Below are positions 1 through 13,237 of a stretch of 64,000 nt of DNA, in pieces. This DNA comes from Dillenia suffruticosa (taxonomy: Eukaryota > Streptophyta > Magnoliopsida > Dilleniales > Dilleniaceae), in assembly GCA_033439265.1 (NCBI GenBank), contig JAVTVX010000001.1:21780608-21844607 (forward strand). Reading direction: 5' to 3'. Position 1 is the stretch's first letter; every line of letters begins with the position of its first letter. The translations under genes and the position numbers were made by a program. The notes beneath the pieces were generated by a model. That model ran no database searches, was not told the origin of the DNA, and saw only the letters and a program-made list of their open reading frames with translations.

Positions 1-1825
1 GACCTCAGCTAGCCTAATAGGTGGCCTACTTCGGTTAAAAGACACGTCGATCAATATAAAGGGTACTCTACATCTGTGAGCGTGAGGATTGGGGGGGGGG
101 GGGTATCTGTCGTTTTTGCCCACAAGGTTTAACCATTGGCGAGAGTTTTCATTTGGGTTACATGATTGTGGATTTAGTATAAATTTCAGCAAAGGGTGAT
201 CCTTCTGATTGGTGTATTTGTTTCAGTCTTACAGGTTGTTGCGACTACAACTACGACAAAAACTTCTCTTGACATACCTTGAATATCATAAAAGGTCGTT
301 TGCGTGTGTTTAATGTTATTTATTATTATTATTATTTTTAATAAATAGATATAATTAAACGAAATCGAAGAATTAAGAACCTCTATCACTTGAGCGACTA
401 TGTTTAATATTATTGAGAATCAATGAATTGTACAATGGTTTCAACAATAAAGACCCCCGGGAAATAATTGTATATTCGCATTATCGTTGCTGTTTTCTTT
501 TTGGGGGGCAGGGTGAGGAGAAGAGGAATTGATTTGTTTTTGAAATCAATTGTTCTACGTCCATGTTATTGCCCCTATAGGTATAACAACAGTCCTTTTC
601 TGGCCTCTAGGTCAGGCATCAAACCTATCCCTCCTCTACATAAGGGCATTCTAAAGACATTTGATTAGGGCTGCCATCATTATCAGTGCTTGTTAATTAA
701 GTCCTCTTAACTGGCATCATAGTTAACATGGAGGTACCCCACGAACATTCTGTCCTCGTGACGTCTAAATTACAATCTTTTAACATTTAATCATCAGAAT
801 GATCAATGACTATTCTTACACATACATAATTGTGGAAGAGAATTGGACTGAAGGGTTATCTGGTTAAATTGAGAAAAAGGGGTGCCTATTTTCGGGGTTT
901 TCAGGGGATTGATGTGTTCTTTTGAATATTGTAATTTGCCAAGTTAGCATAACTATAAAAACTTAGCCTTGTAAAAACTTGAAATATCTTCTAACAAAAG
1001 CACTCTATTATAAGGGTTTTAACTTATCCAAGCAAAAATAAAAAAATAAAAAAAAAAAACCATCTCTTTGCCCCAGTGGTTCGGGGGGGGATCTAAGCCA
1101 GTTCATGACCCTGTGTTTCATACCCATATATCTAACAATTTAACTCCAGAAACTTGCAAACTAGCAGCACTATGCTATCCAGAAAAAGAATTAGATGGGT
1201 TGGACAAAAGGGACACAGGACCTGCAACTGCAATGGGTGCAATGGGTTGCATAAACCTCGACAAGGGATCAGGATGAAACCAAAAAAACAAATTATCCAG
1301 CGCATGACCCAATTGAACCGTGCTCAAAAGCTTCGAAGAATTTTACAAAAACAAGAAACAAATAGGGATCAGGGAATTTCCACACCCCACTAGAGGGAAT
1401 CAGAATTAAACAACATGCAAATTCTCTGATGTCATTCAGTAACAAAAACAAGCAAAATAATATAAGTTAACCATGCAAATTTGCTTTGAAGAGCACATGA
1501 ATAATGAGGGCAAAATAACAGGAAATTTTCACTACATCCCTCCTCAACTGGGTATTGGAATTAAACCATATTGCAAATTCCCTTATCTGAATCAGTAAGA
1601 TTAATAAGCAGAGTAAAAGCATATGCAAATCACCAGATAGACATAAAAATAGACAAAATTATTCAAATGGCAAGGAAAGTAAGAAATGAAACATCACTCA
1701 AAATTCCCATAAACCTGAGCCATAGAATATCAAAGTTGATAACTTCAGAAGTAAAATTAAAAACTTAAACAAAAGGACTAAAGAGGTTTTAAGGAGCAGT
1801 GACTCATTATCTATATGGGTGTCTC
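1..1825. other. Intergenic stretch, no gene recognised
   Basis: I see no open frame with a recognisable product. The stretch is AT-rich. It holds a run of 13 G at 91-103 and several A-rich tracts, for example near 1037-1060. The short open frames at 1068-1393 have no domain that I recognise. Confidence 0.5.
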
Positions 1826-2527
<702 letters not shown>

Positions 2528-2576
2528 ACGAAGTGTAAAATACTATGTTGAATCAGGTGCAATTTAAACCATTTTA

Positions 2577-2776
2577 AACAGGTCGACCGTACCGACAATC
2601 AATTAATTTAATAAAATATAATATTAAATCTTTTAATTAAAATTTCGAACTTAAGTCACGACTTAGATATAGAACAGATTACGTTAGAGGATAACCCTCT
2701 AAATGGATCATTATATGTTTCGAACCAGATAGTCCGAATATGACTCCGAATACCTATCAATATAATAAAAAAAATA
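2577..2776 (+). mobile_element. Family B short A-tailed repeat, copy 1
   Basis: This is one of four diverged copies in the window (also near 18085, 33540 and 50224). The shared core is a stretch like AAATGGATCATTATA, then TTTCGAAYCRGATTAGTC, then GAATATGAYTTCGAATACC and an A-rich tail. The left end is approximate. The A-tail of this copy is the target into which a family A element (2777-2863) has inserted. Confidence 0.6.
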
Positions 2777-2863
2777 GGTCCCCAAAAGGATAGTCTAATG
2801 ATACAAACCCCATCTCACAACTTGATAATCTCATAATCAAATTTTTGTATAACAAAAAAAAAA
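2777..2863 (+). mobile_element. Family A mini tRNA-like retroelement, copy 1
   Basis: This 87-bp element has an A-box-like GGATAGTCTAATGATACAA near its start, a B-box-like AATCAAATTTTTG near its end, and a poly-A tail. It is bounded by a duplicated target, ATAATAAAAAAAATA at 2762-2776 and again at 2864-2879 with one extra A. The target is the tail of the family B repeat just upstream, so this is a nested insertion. Function is not implied. Confidence 0.6.
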
Positions 2864-3022
2864 ATAATAAAAAAAAATATGTCTAACATAGTTTTTTTAA
2901 TCCGACTCAAGTTAGCGTTGGAATCTGTATAGAAAGACGAGTTAACAAAAAAAAAAAGTAAAGAAAGACAATGTGTACGGTTTGGTCTTACAAGCGAACT
3001 TATGGAATTTGGCCTTGCTAAG

Positions 3023-3193
3023 TTCCAGAAAAAGGTGACGAAGCCAGGAGAAGGTTAGAGATGGGTGTGGGGTCATTTCGACCCATACTTCAATTATTAT
3101 TATTGGATGGATATGATAGCATACCAGACAATGGTTGATGGCCGATTGAAGTGCCATGAAAGAACAAGAAACCTCTTCTCCTCCCTATAAATA
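3023..3193 (+). promoter_or_regulatory. Heat-shock element and TATA box of the small heat-shock gene
   Basis: TTCCAGAA at 3023-3030 fits two inverted nGAAn units of a heat-shock element. TATAAATA lies at 3186-3193, about 100 bp before the ATG at 3292. This is the normal promoter layout of a plant small heat-shock gene, although the reading frame downstream is broken. Confidence 0.5.
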
Positions 3194-3291
3194 TGTTGTG
3201 CTTCAACTAATGCAAGCATAAGAAAAACAAAGCTAAGCTAAGCATTCGTTTTGGTGATTATTTGCAGTCTTTCAAGAAAGGAAGAAAGAAA

Positions 3292-3764
3292 ATGTCACTC
3301 ATTCCTAGCATCTTTGGTGGCAGAGCAATGTGTTCGACCCATTTTCACTAGACATTTGGGATCCACTTAATGGCTTCTTTAACTCCGCCATTACTAGTTT
3401 TCATCTTCGCCAGCGCAAGAGACCTCCGCATTTGCCAACACTCGCATTGACTGGAAAGAAACACCTGAAGCACGTCTTCAAAGCTGACCTTCCGGGCCTG
3501 AAGAAGGAAGAAGTGAAGGTTGAGGTTGAAGAAGGCACGATTCTCCAAATAAGAGGAGAGAGAAGCAAAGAGCAAGAAGAGAAGAATGACAAGTGGCACT
3601 GCATCGAGCGCAGCAGCGGCAAGTTCCTTCTCCGATTCCGTTTGCCGGAGAATGTGAAGACGGAGGAGGTCAAGGCCCGCATGGAGAATGGAGTACTCAC
3701 TGTCAATGTTCCCTAAGTGGAAGAGAAGAAGCCCGATATCAAGACCATTGAGACATCTGGTTAA
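3292..3764 (+). pseudogene. Class I cytosolic small heat-shock protein, frameshifted and truncated
   Basis: The ATG at 3292 opens with the class I hallmark [11 protein letters not shown] and then leaves frame. The rest of the N-terminal arm ([11 protein letters not shown]) and the alpha-crystallin domain resume one base out of phase from about 3330. One A appears to be missing at about 3322-3326. The domain reads through to GVLTVNVP, then hits TAA at 3714-3716 where the family normally has lysine. Twelve to fifteen further family-like codons (VEEKKPDIKTIE) follow to the natural stop at 3762-3764. The usual C-terminal I-x-I motif also reads I-E-T. The family forms oligomeric holdase chaperones. 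With no in-frame start for the full arm and a lost tail this copy should not make a normal protein. A start at the internal ATG at 3330 would give 128 aa. A consensus error for the deletion cannot be excluded. Confidence 0.85.
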
Positions 3765-3841
3765 TTTGAGGAAAATGGTGTTTTGAGGTTTTGAGTGAAT
3801 GGGCATGCGTTTCTGAACAATTGTAATTTGCTTTTGAGTAT

Positions 3842-3845
<4 letters not shown>

Positions 3846-3882
<37 letters not shown>
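3846..3882 (+). repeat. (GA)n microsatellite
   Basis: About 18 GA units lie just downstream of the small heat-shock pseudogene, in what would be its 3' untranslated region. Confidence 0.95.
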
Positions 3883-3886
<4 letters not shown>

Positions 3887-4473
3887 ATGTCTTAGTGTTT
3901 CTGTTACGCACTCCATTTCCACAATACGATAGTAGAAACGGAATCCAGGAACCATCTTATCCAAGAAAAATGAGAAAACACCTTGGGGAAGGTCCTTTGG
4001 AACAGAAAAACAAAGAGAGTTGATCCCTCAACATCGAGAGCCCATAACACCTTTCCCTCAGGCATTGCTCTCCTAGTTTGAAAAGAAGAAAAAAAAAGTG
4101 TTCGACAAAACATAAGTTTGAAGCAAATTCTTCCACACATTCAAGATTCATGATTCAGATAAACAATCAACAATGAATGCAATAATATAGACAGAACTAA
4201 AAATTCAACATATTCCAAAAAAAAAAAAGCATCTCGCTACAGCCAAATGTTACAAAGAACTTCATCCCAAACCAGTGATGAGGATTCAAGCTCCTATAAC
4301 TCAATTCCCACTCCAAGGGTATTACACTCTAATAGACATCCTCAAATGTAACTAGTGACACAAACAAGCAAGAACAATTGACTAAAATCACCAACAAAAT
4401 TAATTTAGCTACAACATTGGATCAACAACTCTACTCCATATACATAGGCAATATCAATGAAAAATTCTCCATG

Positions 4474-7400
4474 TCATCTGTACTGATGGAAGAACACACT
4501 GTACTCTGGGAACGCATCCAGGAAACTGGAAATGAGAGGTTGTGGCAATGCTTGTCCTTGAACAAGAACTTGGTGGTATCTTTCCAACAATGACTGCACG
4601 GCGCCCTGCAGATCAACTTCCTCCAAGCCACCTTCAGTTTCATCACAACACCAAGAGTTGTGTTATCAAAGAAAATGATAAAAATTTGAGATAACATGAA
4701 TAAGCATTCATCAAATTCTAGCATCACATTACTATGAATCCAGATCAGGTTGAACTCAAGCAACTAAAGGAAAGCAACACACTTTGATTTTACGGTATGA
4801 ATCTCAAGAAGATCTAACCCAAAAACCAAGAGTAGAAAAGGATTCTTATAAAAGATTCAGGAGCCGAATGTGTCTTTTACTGTTTTTGGCTTGAGGGTGT
4901 TACTTGTGAAAAGTAACCCTCCAAGTGCATTTAGAAATGATCCACTCGTCCAATAATCCTAAAATTAGGCGACGTGTAAAGAAAAACTTCAAGAAGAAAA
5001 TTAATTTTACTGATTAAAGTATCAACTAGCTTACCCAATTCAAGCTCTTGCTCTTGATCCTCCATATCCCCCTCTTCAACAATCGTACCATTTTCCAAGG
5101 CAGCTGCAGCTTTCGCATATCGATCCAAAAATTCCTCCTCAGTTTCTTCATGTACTTCTTCCTCCGAATCCTACCAACAGAAGAAAATGTAAGCTTCTCA
5201 TCATCCATGCACTTAACATTTCGTGGGGGTGGCAATTGATACATCTCTATAGTCAAGAGCCTGAAAAATTGATGTCCATAATCACAGCTTCATCAGGTTA
5301 CCAGTCATCAACAGGACTCTTTTCTGATGGCCAAATTTCATAAACTTGGAAAAGATAGCATTTAGATTCTTAGATGAAACATTTAGATTCTTAGATGATA
5401 CTGAACTTCATCGATCAAGTTTAAACTAAAAAGTTGGCTATCAAACCTCATCATCATCATCATCTTCTTCTTCTTCACTGTCACAGTCATTTTCAGCTTC
5501 ATCTTCACCATCCTCTTCTTCTTCATCTTCCTGTTCTTTCTGCACTTCCTTCAGGCGTAGAAATGCCTCCATGAATGAAGTAAAGCTCTGCTGTAACAAA
5601 CCCTTGTCTTGATTTACTGTCTCCAACTGCTGCTCAACAACCTTTGCTAGTGCCATTACTGAATCCCAGGAATAACCATTAGTTAAATTCAATAGGTTTA
5701 AGACTGACTCATTTTTTAAACAAGAAACTGGAAGCACTGAAGGATTCTCGAAAAAAAAGGAAAGCAATGATGAAATAAAATACAGAAACGTAAGTTGAAC
5801 ATTCACAAGAGAAATTTTTCACGTGATGTCCCCACCAACAAAGACATAAGCCACATGGTAGGAGAAATGAAACTGTTTATACTTTAAATTTTGCTGAAGA
5901 CCAACTTTAGTCTCTTTACTCCATTCCTCAGAATTTCCCAAAGGTAGGTGTACTGCACGAGTAACTTGTGACAGTTAATTAGATTACGAGTCAGGTTTTT
6001 TAACAAGGGCATACCTAAATGCAATTTTTACCAAGTTGGTGTTTCCCAGTCACTGTAGCAATACTGGTCTGGACCAACATTAAGGACCCAGAATGAAACT
6101 GGAAAGAAAAATCTGATTTTGCAGATGATATATAGATTTGGCAAATAAATACAAGCATATTTCTCCAAGTCTACAGAGCAGAAAGTACAGACCTATCAAC
6201 TTAATCTCGGGCTCCAGTAACATGCCATGCTCATAAGAGCTAGAGGAGATAAAAGCTAGTGCTGACAGCCACAATCTGAAACCCTTTTCTTCATCCTTAT
6301 CCAGAATCCTCTTCACTATGTCAGGGTAACAAAGATAGCAAGATGACAGAACAAGTACCAGAGGCTTCCACAAGGGATCGGGCTTCTTTTGTACTTCTCT
6401 GAAACGAGAAAATGCTGCCCTGGTGAAAGCAATCACCAGTGCCTGCTTGACATCTTCTGTTTTGAAGGAGTACTTTGGAAGATGAAGCAGTAAATGAACA
6501 CATGAGCAGGCCCTCCATGTTGCAGATGGATATTGTGAGATGGCATTACTAACAAAAGCACCGATAGCTTCAATTATTGACAGCTGGGGCACAGGTGGAG
6601 CTGGAGGTGGCGGCAACCTTTTTAACAAAAAGTTTTCTAGTCCAAATTTGAGGTCCAAATTTACTACTTCCTTTATACAATCAAATATTGACAAGTCCTC
6701 CAACTCTTCCCAGGCATGCCATTCCGCAATCACATTAGCCCAAATGACTAACAGTTCTGATAGTTTTAGCTCTGCAATCATACTCCTCTCAGTAACAGAT
6801 CGCATAATGGAGCAGAGCAATGTTGATGAATCATCCATGCATGATTGTGAGGGCAATGGAACAGAATCCTCATTTTCCTGGTCAATACCGCGTAGCAGAA
6901 AATCAAATTGGAATTCACGCACATGTTTTCCCTCAGTTTTAAGGACAACAATATATTAATGCTGGTTGAGCTTATTGGTGAAAGCACAGGCATTCAACAA
7001 AAGATTTTGAGACCTGAGTACTTTACATAAGGAAGCATAAAAGTTATAATTCAAGATTTACCATCGGCAGCATGGATACAAGCCAAGCCTTTTGCAAAAG
7101 AGCTGAAAAAGCCCTAGAAATGGTTCTCTGACCTGTTACCCATTTTTCACTTGATTTATCCTGTTCAAAATCTTCAGGTACAGTGTTTTGCCAGGATTGA
7201 GCCATAGCTGCTAATGCTGAAAATCCCCGTTCAACCATCTGTACAAAACTATTTGTTGTTAATTTATCAAGTAAATAGAAACCTATGCTCAGAAAGTTCA
7301 ACCATCACATCGAGAAACTAGGTCAATAAAGTCCTGCTCTTAAGCAAGGCAAGTAGAAACTAGGTTAATAATGTATCAAAATACATCAATACGCATCCTA

Positions 7401-10400
7401 TTTCAAATGGTATTATCATCTATCCACCGCAAAAACTTAGTGATTGCAACAAAATGCAAAAGAATGTAATCTGTACCTGAGGCCATGTCTCCTGGCCAGG
7501 AGTAATGTAGCTTGAAATAGTACCAATTAATGAAGATATGATGGATGGGATGTGAATTGTGATGTTCTCATCTCCCGCCTCCACCACTGTGCTGAGAAGC
7601 TGAAACAAAATGGAGGTCTCCTCATCATCTCTACCAATCCTCTCAATTACAGAATGAAGAAGCGGCAGCCACTCAGGTGGATAGTACTCATTCTGTTACA
7701 ATCACAACCAACAGAAGCTAAGTAAAATACTATTATGATGTAAACAGTGATACAGGTTTCAAAAATTTATCTTCGGAGTGTATCTTAGAACATACCGCTA
7801 AAAGTCCAGCAATTGCTCCTGCAGCAGAAGCACGCACTGGGTAACAACAGACCTCCCCTACATCTGGATAGGCTAATGCTGTTAGCAAGGAAGAGTACAC
7901 ATCTTTACTCATCTCCTGAGAGGAAAAAGGTAGCAAAATCAAATCAAGGGATATCAAATCCAAAAAGGAGATATGCTGAAGAATAACTAGAGGTGACTGC
8001 TCATCAAATAATAATAAATCAGTAAAAGAAAGCAGCAAAAACAATTATTCAAGTCAGGAACCATGTGACTTCAATTACATGCTTTAGAGATTATCAAGAG
8101 AAAAAAGAAGGCAACAAGCTGACCTCAGGGAGACAAGAAGCAAGTTCCCCGAGTAACCAGTTTGCAGTGGCAACCAAATAAGAGAAGCAAGACAATTTCA
8201 TGTATAGTGGCAGAACTCGTGTGCGAATCAGAGTAGCTACATATTCGGGTCTCTGCCCCTGTAAGAACTGTATATGATCAACCCTGGAAACCGTAAGTTT
8301 GCCTTCGACATTCTCTCATTATTTATCTATGTATAATGTGGCAAGAATTTCTTACATCTTGCAGCCCTCCATAAGCCATTAGAACGCCATAATAACTGCA
8401 ATTTGATAGCATACATGTAAAGGAGTCAAAAAATTTTCTAACATAAGATAGGAGGAAAAAGCCAGAATCATAAATAAGAATGAGAGAAGTAATTCTGAAC
8501 TTAAGAAGCTTGCGAAGTAAAGGGACAAGAGACAAATGGTAAGGTCATACTATGACAATCGTGTCATTGGAAATACTGGAGAAACAGTTGCAAACTTACT
8601 CGTTTACAATGTTAGATTGGGTTGCATTAACATCAGAAGGAATAGGAAACTTTGACAGGAAGGGCATTACTAGCAACTCTCCCATGGACCTACATCCATC
8701 ATTTATCTTCTTCCTTTCACCTTTTTTGCGCTTGGATGAAGCTAAGGAATTATTATTAGTGGCTCCTCGAGGTCCCTGTGGAAAAATAGAGTACTGACAA
8801 TTATAATCAGATGGGTCACAACATAAAAAATTATAGGGAAACCAAGGCCAACCTTTGACATAGAAATAACACCAAGGAGATTTAACGCACTCTTTCTAGC
8901 TGTGAACAAGTCCTCCCGCCATCCAGATATTTCTTCCTGGAGAAATTATAATTTACAGCATATCAACAGGAGAATAAGAACTTCTGAAGTAATGTAATAA
9001 TGAAATGAACTTAATCAACCATAATACAAGCTAAAAAAACAAAATACAAAAACTATCATACAAGATCAGATGGAAGATTTTTCCTTATGTATTCATCTGG
9101 CTCATCTTCCCACTCCAAAACATCCTATTAGAAATAACAAGGAGAATTATATTAGATCTTGAATTTCTATCTTTACAGAAAGATATATAAGATGCTCAAA
9201 CAATACCTTCTCATTCATGACTAGTGCAGGAAATATAGCCAAATCCAACAAAGATGAAAAATGGGGTGAAACTAATCTCCATCCCTGGAATGAGATGAAA
9301 TAGGTGAATGCCCAAAAGATGAATTGTTAACTGAAACCAACACTTAACATATGAGCTCTTGAAAGCTGGAGTTCACTGGGGAAATGTAATTAAAAATACT
9401 GGTAAAATGAAGTACTTACAGGGCCTGCCTCCAGGACATGTGATATCACATCAAAAGCTACTGAAAGAACCCTCTCTGATAGAAAATCCAGCTCCTGCAC
9501 AAATGATTTAATACTATTATACAAGCAAAAAAAAGAGCAAGTGGAGTACTTACATGTGTCCACAAAAAAAAAAAGTTCAGAATTTTCTTTCAATTGCAAA
9601 AGAATTTCTTCCATCAAACTCCCAACATGTCATCTCCTATGTAATGTTCAAACCCCATTAAAAGCATCACTCAACAATTTTTCAGAAAGAGGCAGTGATG
9701 TTTTGATCTTACACTTATTTTTGTGCTGTGTCTGACTATTGCTGAAGCACATCGAATGATGTTGGGCATCAATCTGGTAACAAGGGAATAAAAGATCAGA
9801 TAATTTTGATGCAAAGGTCAATGAAATAAACTTTCAAACATGCATTTTGACCTCTTACTTGTCAGAATATTTCCGATGCCGGGTGACAAGTGAGCAGAAA
9901 ATAAGCAGGCCCCTCTTTCCAGTCTTCAGCCTCAACAAGTATCCATCTTCCGAAGCATCACTCTCAAAACTCAGAGAACCCAAGATCCCAAACAAATCAT
10001 GGCAAAATAAAGGTAAATGAGGAACTAGGGCGGATGGCATGTGTGATCTCACCTATAGAAACAACTGTCATGAATTTTAAAAGGCATATAAAAACAGCAA
10101 AGACATAAAAGTTGTATAAGGCTGGACCATAAACCTTCCATGATACAACAATGAGACAGAACACTTTAAAAGTCATAACACTTGGCCCACTGAAAATTTT
10201 GATATGCATCATGTTGTTTTCAGAATTTTGTCCATGTTTTGTCCCAACCAGCTAACATTAAGTATGCAATTATATTCAACCTTTTCCATAATCAAGGGTG
10301 ATGTTGGCTCAATGAGACTACCTAATTATTCCCCAACCGCTAACAGTTAAATACCATGAAGACTAATATTTGCAATCTAGGAAATAAAATTAATGCAAAG

Positions 10401-11978
10401 TAGGAAATGAAAAGTAATGCAAAATACTTCTATCATTAAATTCATTCATCAGATCTACAACAGATGAATGAATAATAGGAGACATATACTCACAGATAGG
10501 TATATGCACTTGCAAACGATGAGAAGAAACCTTTCAACATCACTTTCCATTCTATCATGGTTGCCCAAAGCCTGTACACATCATCATGCCATTCAAGTAC
10601 CAAAGGTCTTCGGAGTTGGAGGAAAATGAATATAGCAAAAGATATCAATGCAGAAGGCATAATGGAGAAAAAAATGAAAGAAAACCGAACCTTTTCCACA
10701 AATTGATGAAAAGCAGCTAGCAAAGGTACGAGAATTTCACTGGAAATTATCTCAAGCTGTGGTGGAACAGGCTCATTTGCAACTTTAGGATTCAAGAAAT
10801 ACTGGCCCAAATATCAACATATGGGTCAAAAGAAGTCTATCTTTGATTCAACTAGTACTACAAGTTCTACCAGTCGATAATGAGGCATACATGAAAGCAA
10901 AGCAACATAAGACATGTTTGATATGCATGAGGAAAAACACGTGTAGTTATGACTCAAGTCTTCCCCATTTCCAACTTTTTCCAGCATTACCCAAATTAAA
11001 CCTCAAACAACCAATAGCCTATTCTAGCATTTTAAATCCAGCAGTAATGTCACCACTTGAAAATCAAAAGAGGGTCAACAGGAGTTTGTGCTCAATGCGA
11101 CAAGCATTACAAATTCTATTAATTGATGATGAGCCATACATGAAAGCAAAACAACATAAGACATGTTGATACACATTGGAAAGAACACAAAAAATCAGTA
11201 ATTATGCCTCAAATCTTCCCCATTTCCAACTTTTTCTTGCTTATCCAAATCAAACCACAAACGATGAATTCCTAGTATCCTATTCTAGTATTTTCAATCC
11301 AACAATAATGTCACTATGTGAAAATCAAAAGGTACCTGGAAAGGTCTAACAAGTGCCTGAAGAACCACGAGGGCGTTGATGGTTTTCCAGTCAGAATTCG
11401 CATTGTTGTTAATAAGATCACTGTTTTGTATAACCGACCGCAATTCAGGCACAAGTTCAGGCCACAAATTCGAACTAACAAACTCAGCAACAACAATTAC
11501 CCGAAACTGCCACCACCCCACCAAATCAAATTCATAGAACTACACCAAATTAAATTCAAAAGGAAAGCTTCAATTTCATTTTTTACCGCTTCAACTAAGA
11601 CTTTCGAAACCGGGAGCTCAGCTTTAAGCAAGGCACGCACAAGCCCATCTTTGAACTCTTTACTGACTCTCGAAGCTGGATTGTTCGCGTCAATGTTTCG
11701 CCGAGTGAAGTTCTTCAGGTACGTGGCGGCTGCAATTCGTAGACCTCGACTTTCGCCATCTGTTAATGGAAAAAATTAGAATCAAAAGGATAGTTTAGAG
11801 CTCAAATTTTGGTAAACTCTGGGATGCTGATTTTACCGGTGGCGAGGGAGAGGAGAGAGAAAGCGAAATTGGGAGAGGAGAGAGAGAGACGATCGAGTGA
11901 TTCAGTGGATTCGTGGACTACGTTGCCGTCGGGATTGAGTGTGTTGTTCAGGAGGTGAGCAATTTGGGATATTTCCAT
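4474..11978 (-). CDS. Importin-beta-like karyopherin (HEAT/ARM repeats), 21 exons
   Basis: I could follow 21 exons from the ATG at 11976-11978 (MEISQIAHLLNNTLNPDG) to TGA at 4474-4476, about 1,090 aa. Exons include 11837-11978, 11587-11759, 11336-11506, 10691-10801, 10494-10571, 9859-10052 and the last at 4474-4631; phases agree at every junction I checked. The N-terminus (RIAAATYLKNFTRR) is the importin-beta N-terminal type. The middle is helical HEAT-repeat sequence (GVLMAYGGLQD, ATANWLLGELASC). Near the C-terminus there is a long Glu/Asp tract at about 5460-5530, which such transport receptors often use to bind basic cargo. The family carries proteins through nuclear pores under Ran control. 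It resembles an uncharacterised plant importin group, and I cannot name the cargo. No lesion found. A GA-rich purine tract lies in the 5' part of exon 1 and its leader. Confidence 0.92.
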
Positions 11979-13237
11979 TTTGATTTCTCCTTGATCGGCT
12001 CGATCTCGCGGGAAACCCTAATTTGAGAGAGAGATAGAGAGGGAGGGAGGGATCGGCGCTGAGGGTAAAGATAAAATGGGGGGATTGGCGGGAAGGTCAT
12101 TTGCCTTTTGTATTAGTTGGCAGCCGATGGCCGTTTAGGATCCTCCACGTGGCTGGTCAAAGAAACGCAAAAAAAGAAAAGAAAAGAAAAGGGAAGAAAG
12201 ATGGAGATGCGAGGTATCGAACCCGGTTTGAGCAACATCCTCGGTTGGTCTCCGGCATACCTGTCAATAAAAACTATAATTTCTTTTGTTTATCTATAGT
12301 CTGCTTAATCTACAAGCGTGATTTTACAATAGAAATTAAACCTTGGTCAAAGTCAACCTTTTAGTTCTTGATCCGATGATCACTATTGTCATGTATGTAT
12401 TACAATTTTAAAGTTCAAGCTATTTTATATATATAGTTTGGTAGGTGGTAGCCTGGTAGGTCAAATTTCAAGTAACAACAACAAAATAGAAGTCATCTAT
12501 GGTATAACTCATTTCTGTGCTATTAATACAAATCCGCATATTGCTTGCTACAATTATTTTCAAATAATTATTGGGTGGGAGGCAAACTTGCACCAACCAA
12601 TTTTGTACTGCTCCTTTTCTTTAATCAAGTCTAAAGAAAATCAAAACTATTAACATGAAAATTACAATTCTAAAAACCCTTCAAGATTTACCTAAATAAC
12701 TCATAAATACAAATATAATAAAAATCAATTAAAAAAAAGTTTGGTGTTTAAATTATTAAAACCTTAGATAACAGTTTATATTAATATATTTTAATTAAAA
12801 ATGGGTTAACGGTTGGATAATCGGTTAATGTCATTAGTCGAGTACGTACGTACGCGCGCCGAACTGGTGCCGCATCGCCTGGACATGCGCCCCAGTGACG
12901 CACCATGGCTGAGGGTGTGTGCGCAGAAGTTAAAATGGGTTAGTAATCCCTTGACGCTTTCACCAAAAAAAAATCCCTCAACACAAATGGACACGCCTCC
13001 ACATGGGCAAGTGTGTTGAAAAGCCTACGGCGAACGTGGTAGAAAAGCAAAACATTAAAACGCGCGTAAAGCAACTGCCAACTCACTGGCCACCACGAAT
13101 GCCATGTTCCCTTCATGCAGATGAACTGCCGTTGCCTTTTCAATTTCCTCTCCTTAAATTTCCAATTTACTGCCATTTTTCAATTCATTCGCATCCTCTC
13201 TCTCTCCTTTTCTGTTCTCACTAAATCTCTAAAAAAG
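11979..13237. other. Intergenic region between divergent importin and peroxiredoxin loci
   Basis: I see no gene here. The first 80 bp are the CT/GA-rich leader and proximal promoter of the importin gene. A perfect pol III B-box sequence GGTTCGATACC reads on the minus strand at 12213-12223, without a convincing A-box or tRNA fold. GTACGTACGTACG lies near 12842-12854. Confidence 0.5.

Noticed and set aside
1060-1130. A tRNA-like head (CCCCAGTGGTTCGG and CAGTTCATGACC)
   Set aside because: The boxes fit poorly and there is no A-tail or target duplication on the correct side.
11837-11978. A possible frameshift in importin exon 1
   Set aside because: A recount gave 142 nt, which leaves phase 1 and joins exon 2 correctly. 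The suspicion came from miscounting the CT-rich stretch.
12205-12250. A possible tRNA gene on the minus strand
   Set aside because: A perfect B-box GGTTCGATACC is present, but I could not fold a cloverleaf or find an acceptor stem and A-box at proper spacing.
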